Below, piece by piece: positions 45,236 through 59,100 of a stretch of DNA of 64,000 nt (the first letter of the stretch is position 1; each line of letters starts with the position of its first letter). Position numbers and translations under genes: made by a program. A model generated the notes under the pieces. It worked only from the letters and a program-made list of their open reading frames with translations. It made no database searches and had not been told where the DNA came from. This DNA comes from Spongilla lacustris (taxonomy: Eukaryota; Porifera; Demospongiae; Spongillida; Spongillidae), in NCBI GenBank assembly GCA_949361645.1, contig OX442416.1, positions 14,517,969 to 14,581,968 of the forward strand, written 5' to 3'.

Positions 45236-47646
45236 AAGTCCACAAGTTTCAGCTCCATGAACGCAGACGGCATCTCCAGCACCCTGTCCCAGTCCTTGGG
45301 CTTCAGGAACACCTCAAGCTCCACCCACTCCTCGTAATGCTCCACAAAGCTCCTGCTCAGAACCACGTCCCTCTCCAACGTGTCCAAGCGCTCCCCCTCC
45401 CCTCCTCCTCCACCTCCTCCCCACCCCTGCTCGGTGTAATAGTGCCTGCTGTTGAAGCGGTCTATGGTCGCTCTCAGGGTCAGCTCCTCGTGCTGGTAGT
45501 CGCACGGCTTTGCCGCCAGGTCGTTGCCATAGGCCCAGTCGTCATGGAGATGGTGCCTCACGCGGTGGTAGATGGCCGACACGGTCTTCATGTTGCTCCT
45601 CCTCCAGTTGCGTCCGAAGTACTTTGCCTGGACCTTGATCAGCTTGAGGACGTAGAGCTGAAAGAGGGCGTGGCGCACCTTGAGGGCCCGCTTCAGGATG
45701 GGAGCGGAACGGAACACGACCATCATCACGATCCTGCAGTGCTTCCACTTGGTCAGCATCTGCAGTATGCGCACCAGGTTGATGCACGAGAAGAGGTTCC
45801 GCCAGCAGTACTTCTGGTCCGGGGTGCCGCCCCCCGAGGTCTCGGGTCCCCCTCCCATCATCCCCACCGACGACGGATCGGTGACGTCCCCCGGTGGGTG
45901 TAGGACGCAGCTGGGGAAGTTCATGGCGGGGTAGTTGTTCCGGGAGGATACGTACTGGGGCACATTCATGTTGATGAACTTGAGGATGAGGGGGATGCAG
46001 TTGGCAAAGAGGAGCTGCTGGCCGAGGAACTCGAACTGGTACACGTGGTTGAGCTTGAAGTGCTTCAGGAGGAGAAACAAGATGGCCGACACCGCCTTCA
46101 CGATGATCTCCTTGTGCCTGCCGATGTCAAGTGTCACCTGCGTGGACTCCACGATGTTGGAGGGGGGCTCAGGGGGGAGGACGTCCACCAGGATGTTGAG
46201 GGAGTCGTTGCGGGAGCGCGAGGTGGGTGCGGCCGCCAACAGGATCTTCAGGAGGGCGATCATGTACTGGGAGAGGTTGGGGAGGAGGATGCGGTACAGG
46301 GCCTCCGCTGGAGGGTTCGCCCACTTTGGGGGCGATGGCGGCGGGGGTTGGGCGGAAGTGGCCGGGTCGGAAGTAGTGGGCGTGACCCTCTTGGCGTCCA
46401 AGGCGGCCTCTTGGGCGATGTGGATGTCGGACAGAGGCACGTAGATGTGGTCGTAGAGGACCCGGATGCTCTCCCTGATGGGCTCGGGGAGTCCAGAGAG
46501 GTGCCGGTCGTCATAAGCAACCTTGTTCGCCCCGGCCCCCACTACTACCTCTGCCTCGAAGCAGCTGAACTTGCTCTGGCAGGACTCCACAAACGCCTCG
46601 ACGTCCTGCTGCCTGGCCTTGGGCCTGAACTCCAGCATCTTCACCGGCCCCAAGTTCGGGGCGTCCACCTCACTCGACAGGGACGACAGCCCGCCCCGGT
46701 ACTTTCCCGCCATAGAGGAGGAGGAAGGGGAGGAGGAAGTGGCAGAGCCGGCGTTGTTGCTGGACGCCTGCCCGCGAGGGTCAAAGGCCGCCGTGGGCAA
46801 CACCAGGGGTCGGGAGGGTTGGAGGTCGGGGTACACAGGTTGGAGTCCGGCCGCCACGCGCGCTTCCCTCTTCAACACCTTCAGCGTCTCCGTGCCACCC
46901 AGCGTGGTGAGGACGCACTTCCATATAAGGAGGAGGACCTTCTTCACGGGGTAGTGGGGCATGGCCCCGCTGCAGAAGCCCAGCAGCATGTTGAAGAGCA
47001 TGGTGGTCAGGGTCTCGTCCCCCACGATGGGACTGGACAGCTGCTCGACGAGGAGGGCGCGCGCTTGGCGCCACTCGGGCGGGTCGTCCCGCTCCTCGCG
47101 CGAGGCCGTCTCCACGACGGCGTAGAGGAGGCTGAGGCACGTGCGCAGGTTGTGGTTGTTGGCGATGGTGATGTTGGCCTTGCTCGACTCGTACACGCCC
47201 CTCCCCTGCTCCATCTCCAGCGCCAGCAGCTCCACGGTAGCCTCGAAGGCGCCCACTTGGAGCAGCAGTAGCACGTTTTGGCGCGCGTTGCGGCAGAGCT
47301 CGCTTTCCGCCATGTCGGGGCGGTAGTTGCCGTGCGCGAGGTACAGCAGCTGGCGCACGGCGGAGAGTCGGTCCTGCGAGCTGTGCACGTCGAAACGGTC
47401 GATGAGGCCCATCACGTAGGCCCGCCTGCTGGCGAGACTTAGCTTGTGCCACCGCGGGGCGCGGTGGGAGGGGGAGGGCTGGGACTCCTCGAGGCCCGCC
47501 TCGAACTGGAGCTTGGTGTTCTCAAACTCGGGGACTTCCGTGTACGAGTAGAGTTCGGCCAGTTCGTGGAGATAGGCGTCCGAGTCGGCGTATTTGAAGT
47601 CGAAGTCTGGAGTGTCGACGACGGGGTCATCTGAGTCTTTCCGTTG

Positions 47647-47721
<75 letters not shown>

Positions 47722-47847
47722 GTGTGTGGACAAGTGGACAGTACTATCATCAGGCGCACGTGTACATTGTAGTCTAAAGGACCTTCTGATCACATCCCTA
47801 AGGCGAGAGATGCTGCCTCCAAGGCCTGCACTGCTCAGGCCGTCCAT
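45232..47847 (-). CDS. STRIP1: STRIP1/2 (FAM40) core STRIPAK subunit
   Basis: Minus-strand gene of two coding exons, 47783-47847 and 45232-47647, giving 826 aa (human STRIP1 is 837). The 135-nt intron is nearly all (CA)n and ends ACACACAG. The chosen donor AGAAG/GTCCTT is weak but keeps phase and yields IRRQRKDS, matching the conserved start of the family. Following it are PDFDFKYADSDAYLHELAEL and ELYSYTEVPEF, then the N1221 domain (roughly residues 25-320). The C-terminal DUF3402 region (roughly 400-815) includes WKHCRIVMMVVFRSAPILKR and LYVLKLIKVQAKYFGRNWRR. A Ser/Gly-rich linker near 340-370 separates them. STRIP proteins scaffold PP2A-striatin-Mob-kinase (STRIPAK) complexes that restrain Hippo signalling and shape the cytoskeleton. 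Head-to-head with the amphiphysin/BIN1 gene. The near absence of introns is unusual for this family. Confidence 0.93.
47648..47782 (-). repeat. (CA)n intron of STRIP1/2
   Basis: A single 135-nt intron, mostly (CA)n in the transcript sense, whose last dinucleotides supply the acceptor ACACAG. Length change of the microsatellite would not alter the protein but might affect splicing. Confidence 0.65.
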
Positions 47848-47879
47848 CTACGTAGGCAGGCGTATGTGTGCTGTGTAAC

Positions 47880-48735
47880 CATAGATATTAAAGTAAGGGG
47901 ATTGGAAACGCATCACGTGAGCGCATGATTGTACATGTACACTCCTCGACACGGTTATTATTACCCTTAAACCAACGAAGACTTGAAAACTGCTGCTACT
48001 GTGTGATTTGTTTCGTCCTAAAACGTCATATTACATCTTCCTACGTGTCTGTAAGCATTTCTTTAACTGGCACGGCTCTTTGCTCTTATTGTTTGCTTGC
48101 TGAACGCAATTTTCTAGTACCTTACGCGACTCGGTTACGGACTGTACCTTTTATTTTTGACCAGTTCATCCCAGCGCAATTCTGTTACTACTACGTCGTT
48201 GGTAGGTCATATCTGTATGCCTTTCCTTAATTTTGTATACAGAGGACTGTTCTTTTGTTCGCAACCTCCATTCTAGTACGTAAGAAGCGTAAATGGAGTT
48301 ACTTTGGCACTGTACCTTTTTCTACGATTCTACAGGTGCTGGCGCGCTAAACGTTGCATATTATAGATGTGCACAGTGTGCTACGTGCCTATTGGCTGTC
48401 ATTTTCCCATTAACCGTATCGCCTTAGGAGAGGTAACGAAGCTAAAGAGAGAAGCATTTATCGGTTTTTGATTATTTTTTAAGCAATGGGTATAAGACAT
48501 TACGAGTGTGTAGAAGAAAGTATGACTGGAAAACAAAGGCTTTGGGTACCAGGCTTTGCTTGTCCATATACCACTCGCAAAGATGTGAACCTGTGATCCT
48601 GACGTCTCGGTCCCTATAGTCCATAAAACAGCTGCTGCGTACGATATGAATTTTTAATTGTAGGCGTAACATGGACAGTACGTGACTAATTATATTCATT
48701 GATCCGTTTCCAATCCCCTTACTTTAATATCTATG
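47880..48735. mobile_element. CATAGATATT transposon between STRIP1/2 and BIN1 promoters
   Basis: 856 bp. Left tip CATAGATATTAAAGTAAGGG and right tip CCCTTACTTTAATATCTATG are perfect inverted repeats continuing into GGATTGGAAACG. Flanked by the direct repeat GTGTAAC (47873-47879, 48736-48742). No transposase. It begins only 32 bases upstream of the STRIP1/2 start codon and ends 201 bases before the BIN1 start codon. Confidence 0.9.
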
Positions 48736-48936
48736 GTGTAACCGAACAAAAATTTCGGTATGCAAAGACCAACCATAAATAAAACTGCCTACTGACACTA
48801 TTTTAAATAAACGACTCACCGTTCTGTCCTCCAAGCAGATCAAAATATCACACATTCATGCTCGTCGCACTGTTGTGAAAATCGTGACGAGTCACGTGAG
48901 AGATCAATAAACCAACAACTCAGCTGAAGGCCGAAG

Positions 48937-49999
48937 ATGGCAGCAGAGAACACAAAGCGAATGTTGAGCGTTGCTTCCAAAAAAGCTAGCAGAGTCAAAG
49001 AGAAGGTACGAAATTTATGGTTTTGCAGTTGGTTATAGGTGCATTGGACTAATATGGGGATCGTTTCTACGTATTATGTGTTTCTATAACGATGTAAGAC
49101 TCTTTGGTTGGAGCGCTTGCATCATATTTGTCGTGCGACGAACTTGCACACACTAGTACGACGTGGACAGCACCAATGCGCGAGTAATCCGTAGGGGAGG
49201 AAGGCACTGACACCAGAGCGTGCCCCATGGGCACGGCGTTTTCCTGAAAAGCCCAGTTGTGTTCAAAACAATTCCCAATGCTTGCATAATTCCAACTATC
49301 AGCTAACCAAAATACGGGCACACGTTTACACGTTTCACACACGTTACGCATATCATCATTGTTCCGTTGTGATGTACGTACGAGCAGGCAGTGATGCACG
49401 CTTCATTGGGTGTTTACGAACATATAAAATATCCCATATGATTTAAAAGGTTACGCACGTTGTATGTACACGCGAACTGTAGACATGAAGGCAAATACCA
49501 GGTCAGGGGAAGAAATGCGCTGCAGTGGCCCACGTTTGGTGTTTATACAGCCTCGTGGTCCATACATATATACGTGTATCCACTACAGGTGTCCTGCTGC
49601 ATTCTATGGTGTACATGTACCATGGATACATGTATCCAATAAAGGGTCCCCTTCCTGCTACATGTAACATAACAGAGATAATATTTCTGTACATGTAACC
49701 CATACGTGTACTGATGTATACCCAACTCATACTTGTGTCTCCACTCAACGGTCCACCTACAAAAATGGCCCACCTCAGGTACATTGTACTCCTCTTGTGG
49801 GCATCTCCCTCTTGCCCCCAAACATGTAGCTATGGCCTCCCCCTGTAGCTATGGCCTCCCCCTGTAGCTATGGCCTCCCCCTGTAGCTACATGGTGTATG
49901 GCCTCCCCCTGTAGCTATGGCCTCCACCTGTAGCTATGGCCGCCCCACCTGTAGCTAGGTATTGAGTAATGTATTGCTTTGCTGTGTATACAGTGTAAG

Positions 50000-50045
<46 letters not shown>

Positions 50046-50052
50046 GTGTGTG

Positions 50053-50129
<77 letters not shown>

Positions 50130-53100
50130 NNNNNNNNNNNNNNNNNNNNNNNNNNNNNNNNNNNNNNNNNNNNNNNNNNNNNNNNNNNNNNNNNNNNNNN
50201 NNNNNNNNNNNNNNNNNNNNNNNNNNNNNNNNNNNNNNNNNNNNNNNNNNNNNNNNNNNNNNNNNNNNNNNNNNNNNNNNNNNNNNNNNNNNNNNNNNNN
50301 NNNNNNNNNNNNNNNNNNNNNNNNNNNNNGGTACCACAGATGAAGGCTTTTCAATGTTTGTTTCCAACTATAACAAGCAGCAGGTAAGGAAAATGGGAGG
50401 GAGGGGGTGTGTGGAGAGGGGTGTGTGGAGAGGGTATGTGGAGAGGTGTGGAGAGAGGTGTGTGGAGAGAGGTGTGTGGAGAGGTGTGTGGAGAGGTGTG
50501 TGGAGAGGTGTGTGGAGAGAGGTGTGTGGAGAGGTGTGTGGAGAGGTGTGTGGAGAGGTGTGTGGAGAGGTGTGTGGAGAGGTGTGTGGAGAGGTGTGTG
50601 TGGAGAGGTGTGTATGGGGATCCTTCCATATGTATATGTCTAGATGTAATGGAATGTGTTGAAGTCGGCTGGACGTTTTACTTAAGGGTGGAGAGAGAGA
50701 GAGATTGCATGTGTACGTGATGTTGATAATACATGTAGGTGGAGAGTATGTCTCTTCACGGGGGGATGTGCGTAGGTTTGGACCTCACGGGCTGTGCGTT
50801 CATTTAGGGAGTGGTGTGAGAGTGGGGGTTTCACGAATGTGTAAACACGCACTTATTGCTTTCACTTTACCGCCTTATATGGTGTGTGTATCTGGTGTTC
50901 AATTCTCTGTCAATACACAATATGTTTGTTGTTGGTTTTTTTTTTTGACAATGCACGTACATGTGCATGTATGTGCTAAAGTTGTCATACGGATCTAGCA
51001 ATTTAGTAAAATAAAATGATGTTGAGGTAGGTATTTAATAATAATGGCACTTTGTTTGTTTGTTTGTTTGTTTGTTTGGACATGCCTCGTTCGCAGTTGT
51101 GGTTTTCCTAACCTTGTGGTACTACCCTGAAATTCAAAAATAAATAAATAAAATACTACACGTATGTAAATGTGTGTGGTGTGTGTACACGTACGCACAC
51201 CACACTGCTACCTACATGTACATATGTGTGTTGGAGGATGGTTGTGTGTAGTACTGTGCTGTGCATGTGTACAGTACATTGTATATTGGTGTTAACCATA
51301 TTTTGAATATTATGCCAAGTACTGTGTATCTCACTGTTGAACATCCATGCACCCACCCCCTTCACACACAGTGACACCCTCTCCACCTCCTCTCCACACA
51401 ACCCCCCTCTCCACACACCCTTTCCACACATATACACACACCCTCCACAACACACCCCACACACACCCTCTCCACCCCCCTCTCCACACACACACCCCAC
51501 ACACCCCTCTCCACACACACTGGCATTTACATCTACTCTGTACCGTCCCTTGCAATTTTCGACTGTTGTAGTTCTTGTGGTTAAAGGAATGCACTAGTTA
51601 GCGTTGCCTGTTGTGCGAGGGGGAGGAGGGAAGGGAGGGTGTGTGTACGTACACAGATTGGTCCCATCCGCTCGTTGTGGTACCATTCTTTACTATCCTC
51701 CATCCTGTCAAGGTTCATGCATGAAAGGCCGGGGGGGGGGGGGGGGGGGGGGTATACAAGGGCAGGCAGTGGGCTGGAGGTACATGTATGTCAGTTGAAA
51801 CGTGTTCAGTTAGATTGTGATTGTTGTATTAATGTGATCTCATGTACATGTAACGTAGTTACAGATGTAGTGATCTGAATTTGAAAGGTGGAAATGTAAA
51901 GTGTATACATGCACATTTAAAATATTCAGATCACATTGATCATTTATAACTACATCTACATGTACGTATTAATAGAACTGGAACTTGGCATCATGGTACA
52001 AGTACATGTAGTGGATGTCGTACAGGCAGTGTAAATGTACATGTACTGCAGGTCTAGGGCAGTGTACATGTACTGTACATGTAGGTCTAGGGCAATGTAC
52101 ATGTACTGTAGGTCTAGGACAGTGTACATGTACTGTAGGTCTAAGGCCTTCCCTCCTTTGCAGACTGCGGCAAAGAAGCTGCAAAAAGAGCTGGTGAAGT
52201 ACACGACTGCCCTAAAAGGCATGTGGTGCATGTGTGCATGTGGTACATGTGTGTGTACATGTGGTACATGTGTGTGTGCATGTGTGTGTGCATGTGTGTG
52301 TGCATGTGTGTGCTTGTGTGACAGTGTGCATGTGTGTTGATCAGTGTACAGAAAGACTAAGGCTTAGCACTCTATACATGTACATGTACATGTATAGTTT
52401 AGCATGTATGGGACAATATTAAGATTTGAATCTTGCATGTAATTTAAAAGTCCCACTATTTTTGCCCCAACCGGTCCTTGCCCACATTTGATCACGACAT
52501 ACATGTACATGTACATGTATGCTCAATACACACACCACACACCACACAAACTATCGCATATTACACGTACACCTCAACACGCATGCAACACACTGGTCAC
52601 ACACACACACACCACATGCCACACCACACACATACATGCACACACACACATGCACACACACTCACAACATGCACACACACATGCACACACTCACAACATG
52701 CACACACACATGCACACACTCACAACATGCACACACACATGCACACATACTCACAACATGCACACACACATGCACACACACTCACAACATGCACTCACAC
52801 ACACACACCACACACACACACCACACACACCACACACCACACACACCACACACCACACACACCACACACACATACACACACACATGCACACACCACACAC
52901 CACACACCACACACAGGCCTCAGTGGTGCTGCTAAGAGCCTCTCTGAAGTGTTGGTGGAGGTCTATGAGCCTGAGTGGGATGGCAGCGCAGCATTCAAGG
53001 ACTTTGCTGAAGTAAGCTGTTGGTGCAGTATGGATAAGGGGTGTGGCCAATGTGAGTGGATGCGGTAATTAATGGGGCGTGGCTAGTATATTAAATGACG

Positions 53101-56100
53101 TGAAGGGGCGTGGCTAGAGTGATGCTGCAAAGCTTGGCTATTGTAAAGAGAAAAGAAATCGGTTTTTTGGGGGGGGGGAGGGAGGGAGGGTGATCTTGTT
53201 CACCTGTGTGTATCACTGTCAAATGTACATGTACGTGTAGCACTTAAGAAATGAATATACCTTTTTTTAAAAACGATCTTTTAAAAGAGAAGGGAGGTTG
53301 CCAACAGATGCAGCACCATCCTTCAACCATTGTTAGGGTGAGCATGTGACCAAACACGTGACTCCCCTGTACACCAGCGCCCAGCTGATGGATGTGGAAG
53401 TCTTGCTTTGGCGTCATGACTGCCATGATAGTCATGGTGCAGCCATATGACAATGTCAACTAACTGCCCAATTCCTTTGGTTGCAATTCCATCACGTAAG
53501 AGTATACGCCAGCAACAACACAGATAAGGTTCTGGCATCAGATTCTTGGGAGTGTGGGGATCACCTTGCAGACCATTGGCCTACTTGGGGGAGCTACAGA
53601 CTGTGACGGACAGCCTCCATGCAGGCAGGCATTCCACCACATCTCCTCTTCCATTGATGCTCTCTTAGATGCTGCAGCTGGAACCTCTGGGTCCAAGCTA
53701 TGGTGGTCGGCTTGTTAGTGTTAAAGTTTATTCTAACCGAAGCCTGTAAACTGCCAAATTAGAATGGGTTGGCCTATTGGAACGCGGGGGGGGGGGGGGG
53801 GGGGGGGAGTACATATACATGTAGAAGACTAGTGGCAGGGGTTTGAACATACATGTATACATGTATGTGTGTACCTCCCCTGTTCCAATAAAGCCAACTT
53901 GTTCTGATTTTGCACTTTACCTTACAGTGCTGTCCACCCACAAGCTGAAATGACTCGCAATCCTTAACTCTAGCGAGTAGGATGAGAATAGGCCTAAAAA
54001 TATTATACATGTTGTAGTGTAGTATCAGAAGAACAAAAAAAAAATTAAGTCTGGGGACCCGAGCTATGGGCGTGTACCTTTTGTCAATAATGGAGAGGTG
54101 GCAGTCTGATGCCTCTCCATTATTAATCTTCACAAAAAGGTATACGCCCATTGCTCAGGTCCCCAGACTGAAATTTTTCTTTTCTTCTTACTCACAGCCT
54201 TGATGGCCTCAAGACGTGAGCCTCACGAGGTTATCGCTTCTGTAGCTGTGCATGCGTCAGTTACGCCCTTGCATGAGTAGTCAACCATACCTTGAAATTA
54301 TACATGTGTATATTATTTAAAAGCTGGGGTGCATGGTTATATCGATCCGTGTTCTTAGCAAAGCCCTCAAAAGCCCTCACCACCCCTCCCCCTCCCCCCC
54401 CCCCCCCGATTGCTCAAAGGTGAAAGTTACAAGTTGCTGCCACTGCAATCTGTGTGCTGCAAATGTCCAGTTTTGGACGAAGGCACGTCTGGCAAATATG
54501 CAGATGGGCCACAGTGTAAAGCAGTTTTCATAAAATTGTTAACTACAGTTAACAATTTGTTAACCGTAGTTAACATCAGTCGATCTATGGTTAACCTTTA
54601 ATCTCCAGCCGTCCTTGATAAAGGACGATCGTCCTTTATCAAGGACGGCAAACTAAGCTTCGGAATACAACTAACGCTTACTGAAAAAATTCTAACAATA
54701 CTCCGGCTGATTTAGATAAGCGCGTGCTACTTGGGAATGGTCTTTGTTCGTTATCTTTCATCTTGCGTCACGAGATAAAAGCTTTCAAACGTTGCGAACT
54801 TATTAATTTGCGGGTAACACGGCGAAAATGGGGAAGAACTTTGTTGTCGGTGATGCCGTGGTAGGAAAGATAAAAAAGAACCAGAATCGTTCTGGAAGTA
54901 TTGTGGAGGTCATAGGGGCAGGTCACAAGTGTAGGATACGGGTGAAGTGGTCGGACGGCACAACAACGGAGGAAACAGTTCGGGGTATCGATAAAGAAGG
55001 CGTGGTTGAGGAGAATCAGCGATGCAGAAAGCGGAAGAACTGCGATCTCGATAAAGATGTTGAAGAAGGTGGTTCTGAAATCTCTTCTAGTGATGTGGAA
55101 AGTGATAAAGACCTGATTTTTTTTTCATCATATTTGTAACACAACATGCATTCAATTCATCAATCAATTTGTTATCCGTAATGGCGAGAGATCTATTTTT
55201 GCAATTTTCTGTGATGGGAAAGGGTTAAATCCATTTTTGTTTACACAAACATGTTGGTTACCATTGGTTTTATTGAAATTAAATAATAGTTATTAAAAAT
55301 TGAAAGTTTCATATTCATATTACCAATAAACACATAAATAATTTGTTCAATAAAACCACAATATATGAATGGTTAATTAACTTCAGTAAAAAGTACTAAC
55401 TAAAGGATTAGGGATTGCTTTGTCATTCATAAAAATTCTCCTCCGAAATGCTAATTTTGCTTGTCATGTAAATGGTATCATTCATAGATTTCACTCAAAC
55501 CACATTCATTCATCTCATCAAACATAAGGATTGGAGAAAAGAGTATGGCATATATCATGAATACAGTTATAGGGCAGTGTTACACTAATGTAGAAACGTG
55601 TTCCCTAGTAAAAAAGCAAATATGGGTGTGAAGTTGCATGTAAAAAAAGTAACCGATTCACTTTCTTCACTTTTTTCGCTTATTTTTGCATTAAACTCAT
55701 TTGGCTGCGGATTTATTATAAAATAAATAAAACTTTTTTAAAGTGCTTTTTTCAACTAACATTCATTCAATATGATTGGAGATCATAACAAAATATAAAT
55801 TTTAAAAATACAATGTTATTTCAATTAATTAAAAAGCTTTCATGTGGTGGTCCTTTATCAAGGACCATTGTGGTCCTTGATAAAGGACCACTGCCTGGAG
55901 ATTAAAGGTTAAATAACCCAAGCAGGTGCAAATTCACATTGCCTAGCAGTAGCAATATTACGTCACACACGCTCAATTAACTAGAGCAGTGCATAATGGA
56001 GACTGAAGCACCGTCAATGGGCCATTCTTAGTGGGATCATGTTTGCCTGTTGCCATCATGCCCTTTGATATGGCTGATGTGGTAGCCCTGCTTCTGATAT

Positions 56101-59100
56101 CATTATTGCCCCCCCCCCCCCCCCCCCCCCAAAAAGAAATTGATTAATATGGTCATGTGGTTAAGCGTGTGGGTTAGTAAACCTTTGACCTTTTGCTTGG
56201 TCTTTGTACAGTAGTTAATGAGTAGTCAGGCGTGGAATCGGGTCGTCGGGTACATGTGGGTACAGGTACAAGGTCTGCGGTAATCTAAGTTGGGTGGGGC
56301 ACCGTATTACACCTTTATCGAGCTTGGGGCGGTTGGAGGGGACGCGGCAGTCCCCATCCCGCCCTAACCCTTAGACTTCACAGACCACGAGTGTCTAGAT
56401 AAAAAGTCTCTGTCGCTGCCCTGCTGCCGCTACGCCGCGTGCTTGGTACTAGTAAGGCGCATGCGGGATTGCCTTCCCTCATTAACCTTGGATAACTCAT
56501 TAACCCCATTATATCTGGCATGGTTAACTAGTCCTAGGATGACCAATTATTATTAGTCGTGGATTTCACTATGGGCTACCTGTGTATAATGGTGCAATAA
56601 TTGTGAAGGAACCATTAGGTACACTACCGCTGCATATTCTATTTCTCATTTTAAAAAGTCTCATTCTTTAACAGTCTACCAGAGGAAAAATTTTTAATCT
56701 AAAAAGCACTATGCTGTTAATTCAATAACTGTGTGCCTTGATAGTGTATTCATTGGTGCCAAAGTAAAGTGTAAACTGTACTGTCAAAACAAAGGGGGAG
56801 GGGGAAACTATGCTAACGTGCAGTCACCTCTTGCTTTAGGTACTAGCACTAGGGGGAAGTGGCGCATTCTGTTGTTGGCTAACAGTATTGAAACTGTCAA
56901 AGGCAGCTAGCTGTACATGTATACTCTGCCCAATCGGTGCCAGTAAATGGCGGAGCTTTCCATTGGTACACCTTGGCACCTGCTGAGACTTCACACCTCT
57001 GATTTCCAATTTGAAGGGAAGTACGTACATGTGTACATACATGTGTACATACATGTACATGTGTACATACATGTATGTACACATGTACATGTATGTACAC
57101 ATGTATGTACACGTGTATGTACACGTGTATGTACACATGTATGTACACATGTATGTACACATGTATGTACACATGTATGTACACATGTATGTACACATGT
57201 ATGTACACATGTATGTACATATGTACGTACTACATGTATGTAGCCTTTTTTATTTCTCACTAGTGATTAGTGTACTTCTTCATATACAACGTACACTTTA
57301 GCTATACCCTTGTGTGGACAGAGGGTCTGCAAGGTGGCCTCTTGTAATGGATTAGTTTCTGTTTCATTAAAAAAATAATGTTATGATGTGAGTGTGTAAG
57401 TTGCATTACTCCTGCGGAATAATTTTTTAATGAACAGAAAACTAATCAGTACAATTCAAGAACAGGCAACCTTCCAGACCCTCTGTCCACACATGGGTCT
57501 GCTACAGTGTATGACTGTTTAGTGCATATAATGGTCACAGGCATACATGTACATGTATGCCTGCAATAAGTTTAAGGTGTTTGAATTCGTGTTTTCAAGC
57601 ATCTTGCATCCCCTAGCAACGTAACCTCTTGTGGGAAGACCTGTACAACCATCTTAATTCGGATGTGGTCAACCCTGTGAACGACTACCTGGCCAAGTTC
57701 CCTGACGTGCAGGTCAGCAGTGTGTGCAGGCTAACATGTGCACAGTGTGCTAGGCACGAGAAGGAATAGTGAGGGAATGGGGAGGAGGGCTAGGAGGGGA
57801 TGGGGAAGGGGGCTAAGAGGGTATTGGAAGGGATGGGGAGGAGGGCTAGGAGGGGATGGGGAGGAGAGCTAGGAAGGGATAGGGAGGAGGGCTAGGAGGG
57901 GATGGGGAGGACGGCTAAGAGGGGATGGGGAGGAGGGCTAGGAGGGAATGGGGAGGAGGGCTAGGAGGGGATAGGGAGGAGGGCTAGGAGGGGATGGGGA
58001 GGACGGCTAAGAGGGGATGGGGAGGAGGGCTAGGAGGGAATGGGGAGGAGGGCTAGGAGGGGATGGGAGGAGGGCTAGGAGGGGATGGGGAGGAGGGCTA
58101 GGAGGGGATGGGGAGGAGGGCTAGGAGGGGATGGGGAGGAGGGCTAGGAGGGGATGGGGAGGAGGGCTAGGAGGGGATGGGGAGGAGGGCTAGGAGGGGA
58201 TGGGGAGGAGGGCTAGGAGGGGATGGGGAGGAATGAAGGGATGGGGAGATGGGCTAGTCCATTTACCTACATTGTACATGTACATATGGATATGCTGAAT
58301 TAGAGGCTTGACATGTTGATTGTTCATGTACTGTAAATGTTTTCACCTGCAGAAAAAAATTGAAAAGAGAGACCGAAAGCTCACAGACCACGACATAACG
58401 AAAAGGGAGCTGGAGGCAAGTCCCCTGTAGACCTACATGATCTACCCCTCTTCGTAGTTGTACCTTCTCCCCCTTGTAGACCTACATGATCTACCCCTCT
58501 TTGTAGCCCCCTACATGTACATGTCTGTATCATCCATGATTATGGTACTTCACCTTCCTACCCTTATATGACCCTTATATGGTAATACATCACCCTCCGC
58601 CTTATATGGTAATGTCACCGTAGTACTTCACCCTCCTACCTCCACCCTTATATGGTATTACTTCACTCTCATATCCTTATATGGTAATACATTACCCTCC
58701 ACCTTATATGGTAGTGTGTCACCCTCCTACCTTATATGGTGATACGTCACCCTCCTACCTTATATGTACATTGAACATCGTACTTCACCCTCTGACCTTA
58801 TATGGTACTAACTTCCCCATCTTCATTGGGTGAAGTACCATAGCGTATTCATCCTCTTCTTATATGGTACATAGATCTAATTCATCCCTAGGTACATGTA
58901 CCTCACATCCCCTCCCCCCAACCCTATATCGTACTTACAAGTACTTTGTCTCCAATATATGTCACCCTCCTACCTTATATGGTCGTATGTCACCCTCCAC
59001 ATCACCCGAGGTCCACTCTTACATGTACATGTATATGTATATGTACATGTATATGGTACACGTACCTCACCCCCACCCTCCTTATATTGTACCTCCTAAT

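Larger units (their letters stand above)
55913..57616. other. Right part of BIN1 intron 4
   Basis: Poly-C run at 56110-56130. A CATGTATGTACA array lies at 57022-57240. Inverted repeats GGACAGAGGGTCTG (57316) and CAGACCCTCTGTCC (57475) bracket a ~185-bp foldback. No gene. Confidence 0.6.

Noticed and set aside
46045..47271. Plus-strand 408-codon frame over STRIP1/2
   Set aside because: Antisense shadow of the GC-rich STRIP1/2 exon, without domain content.
52478..53068. 196-codon HTHT-rich frame ending in BIN1 exon 4
   Set aside because: Only the last 31 codons are real exon; the rest is CA-rich intron 3.
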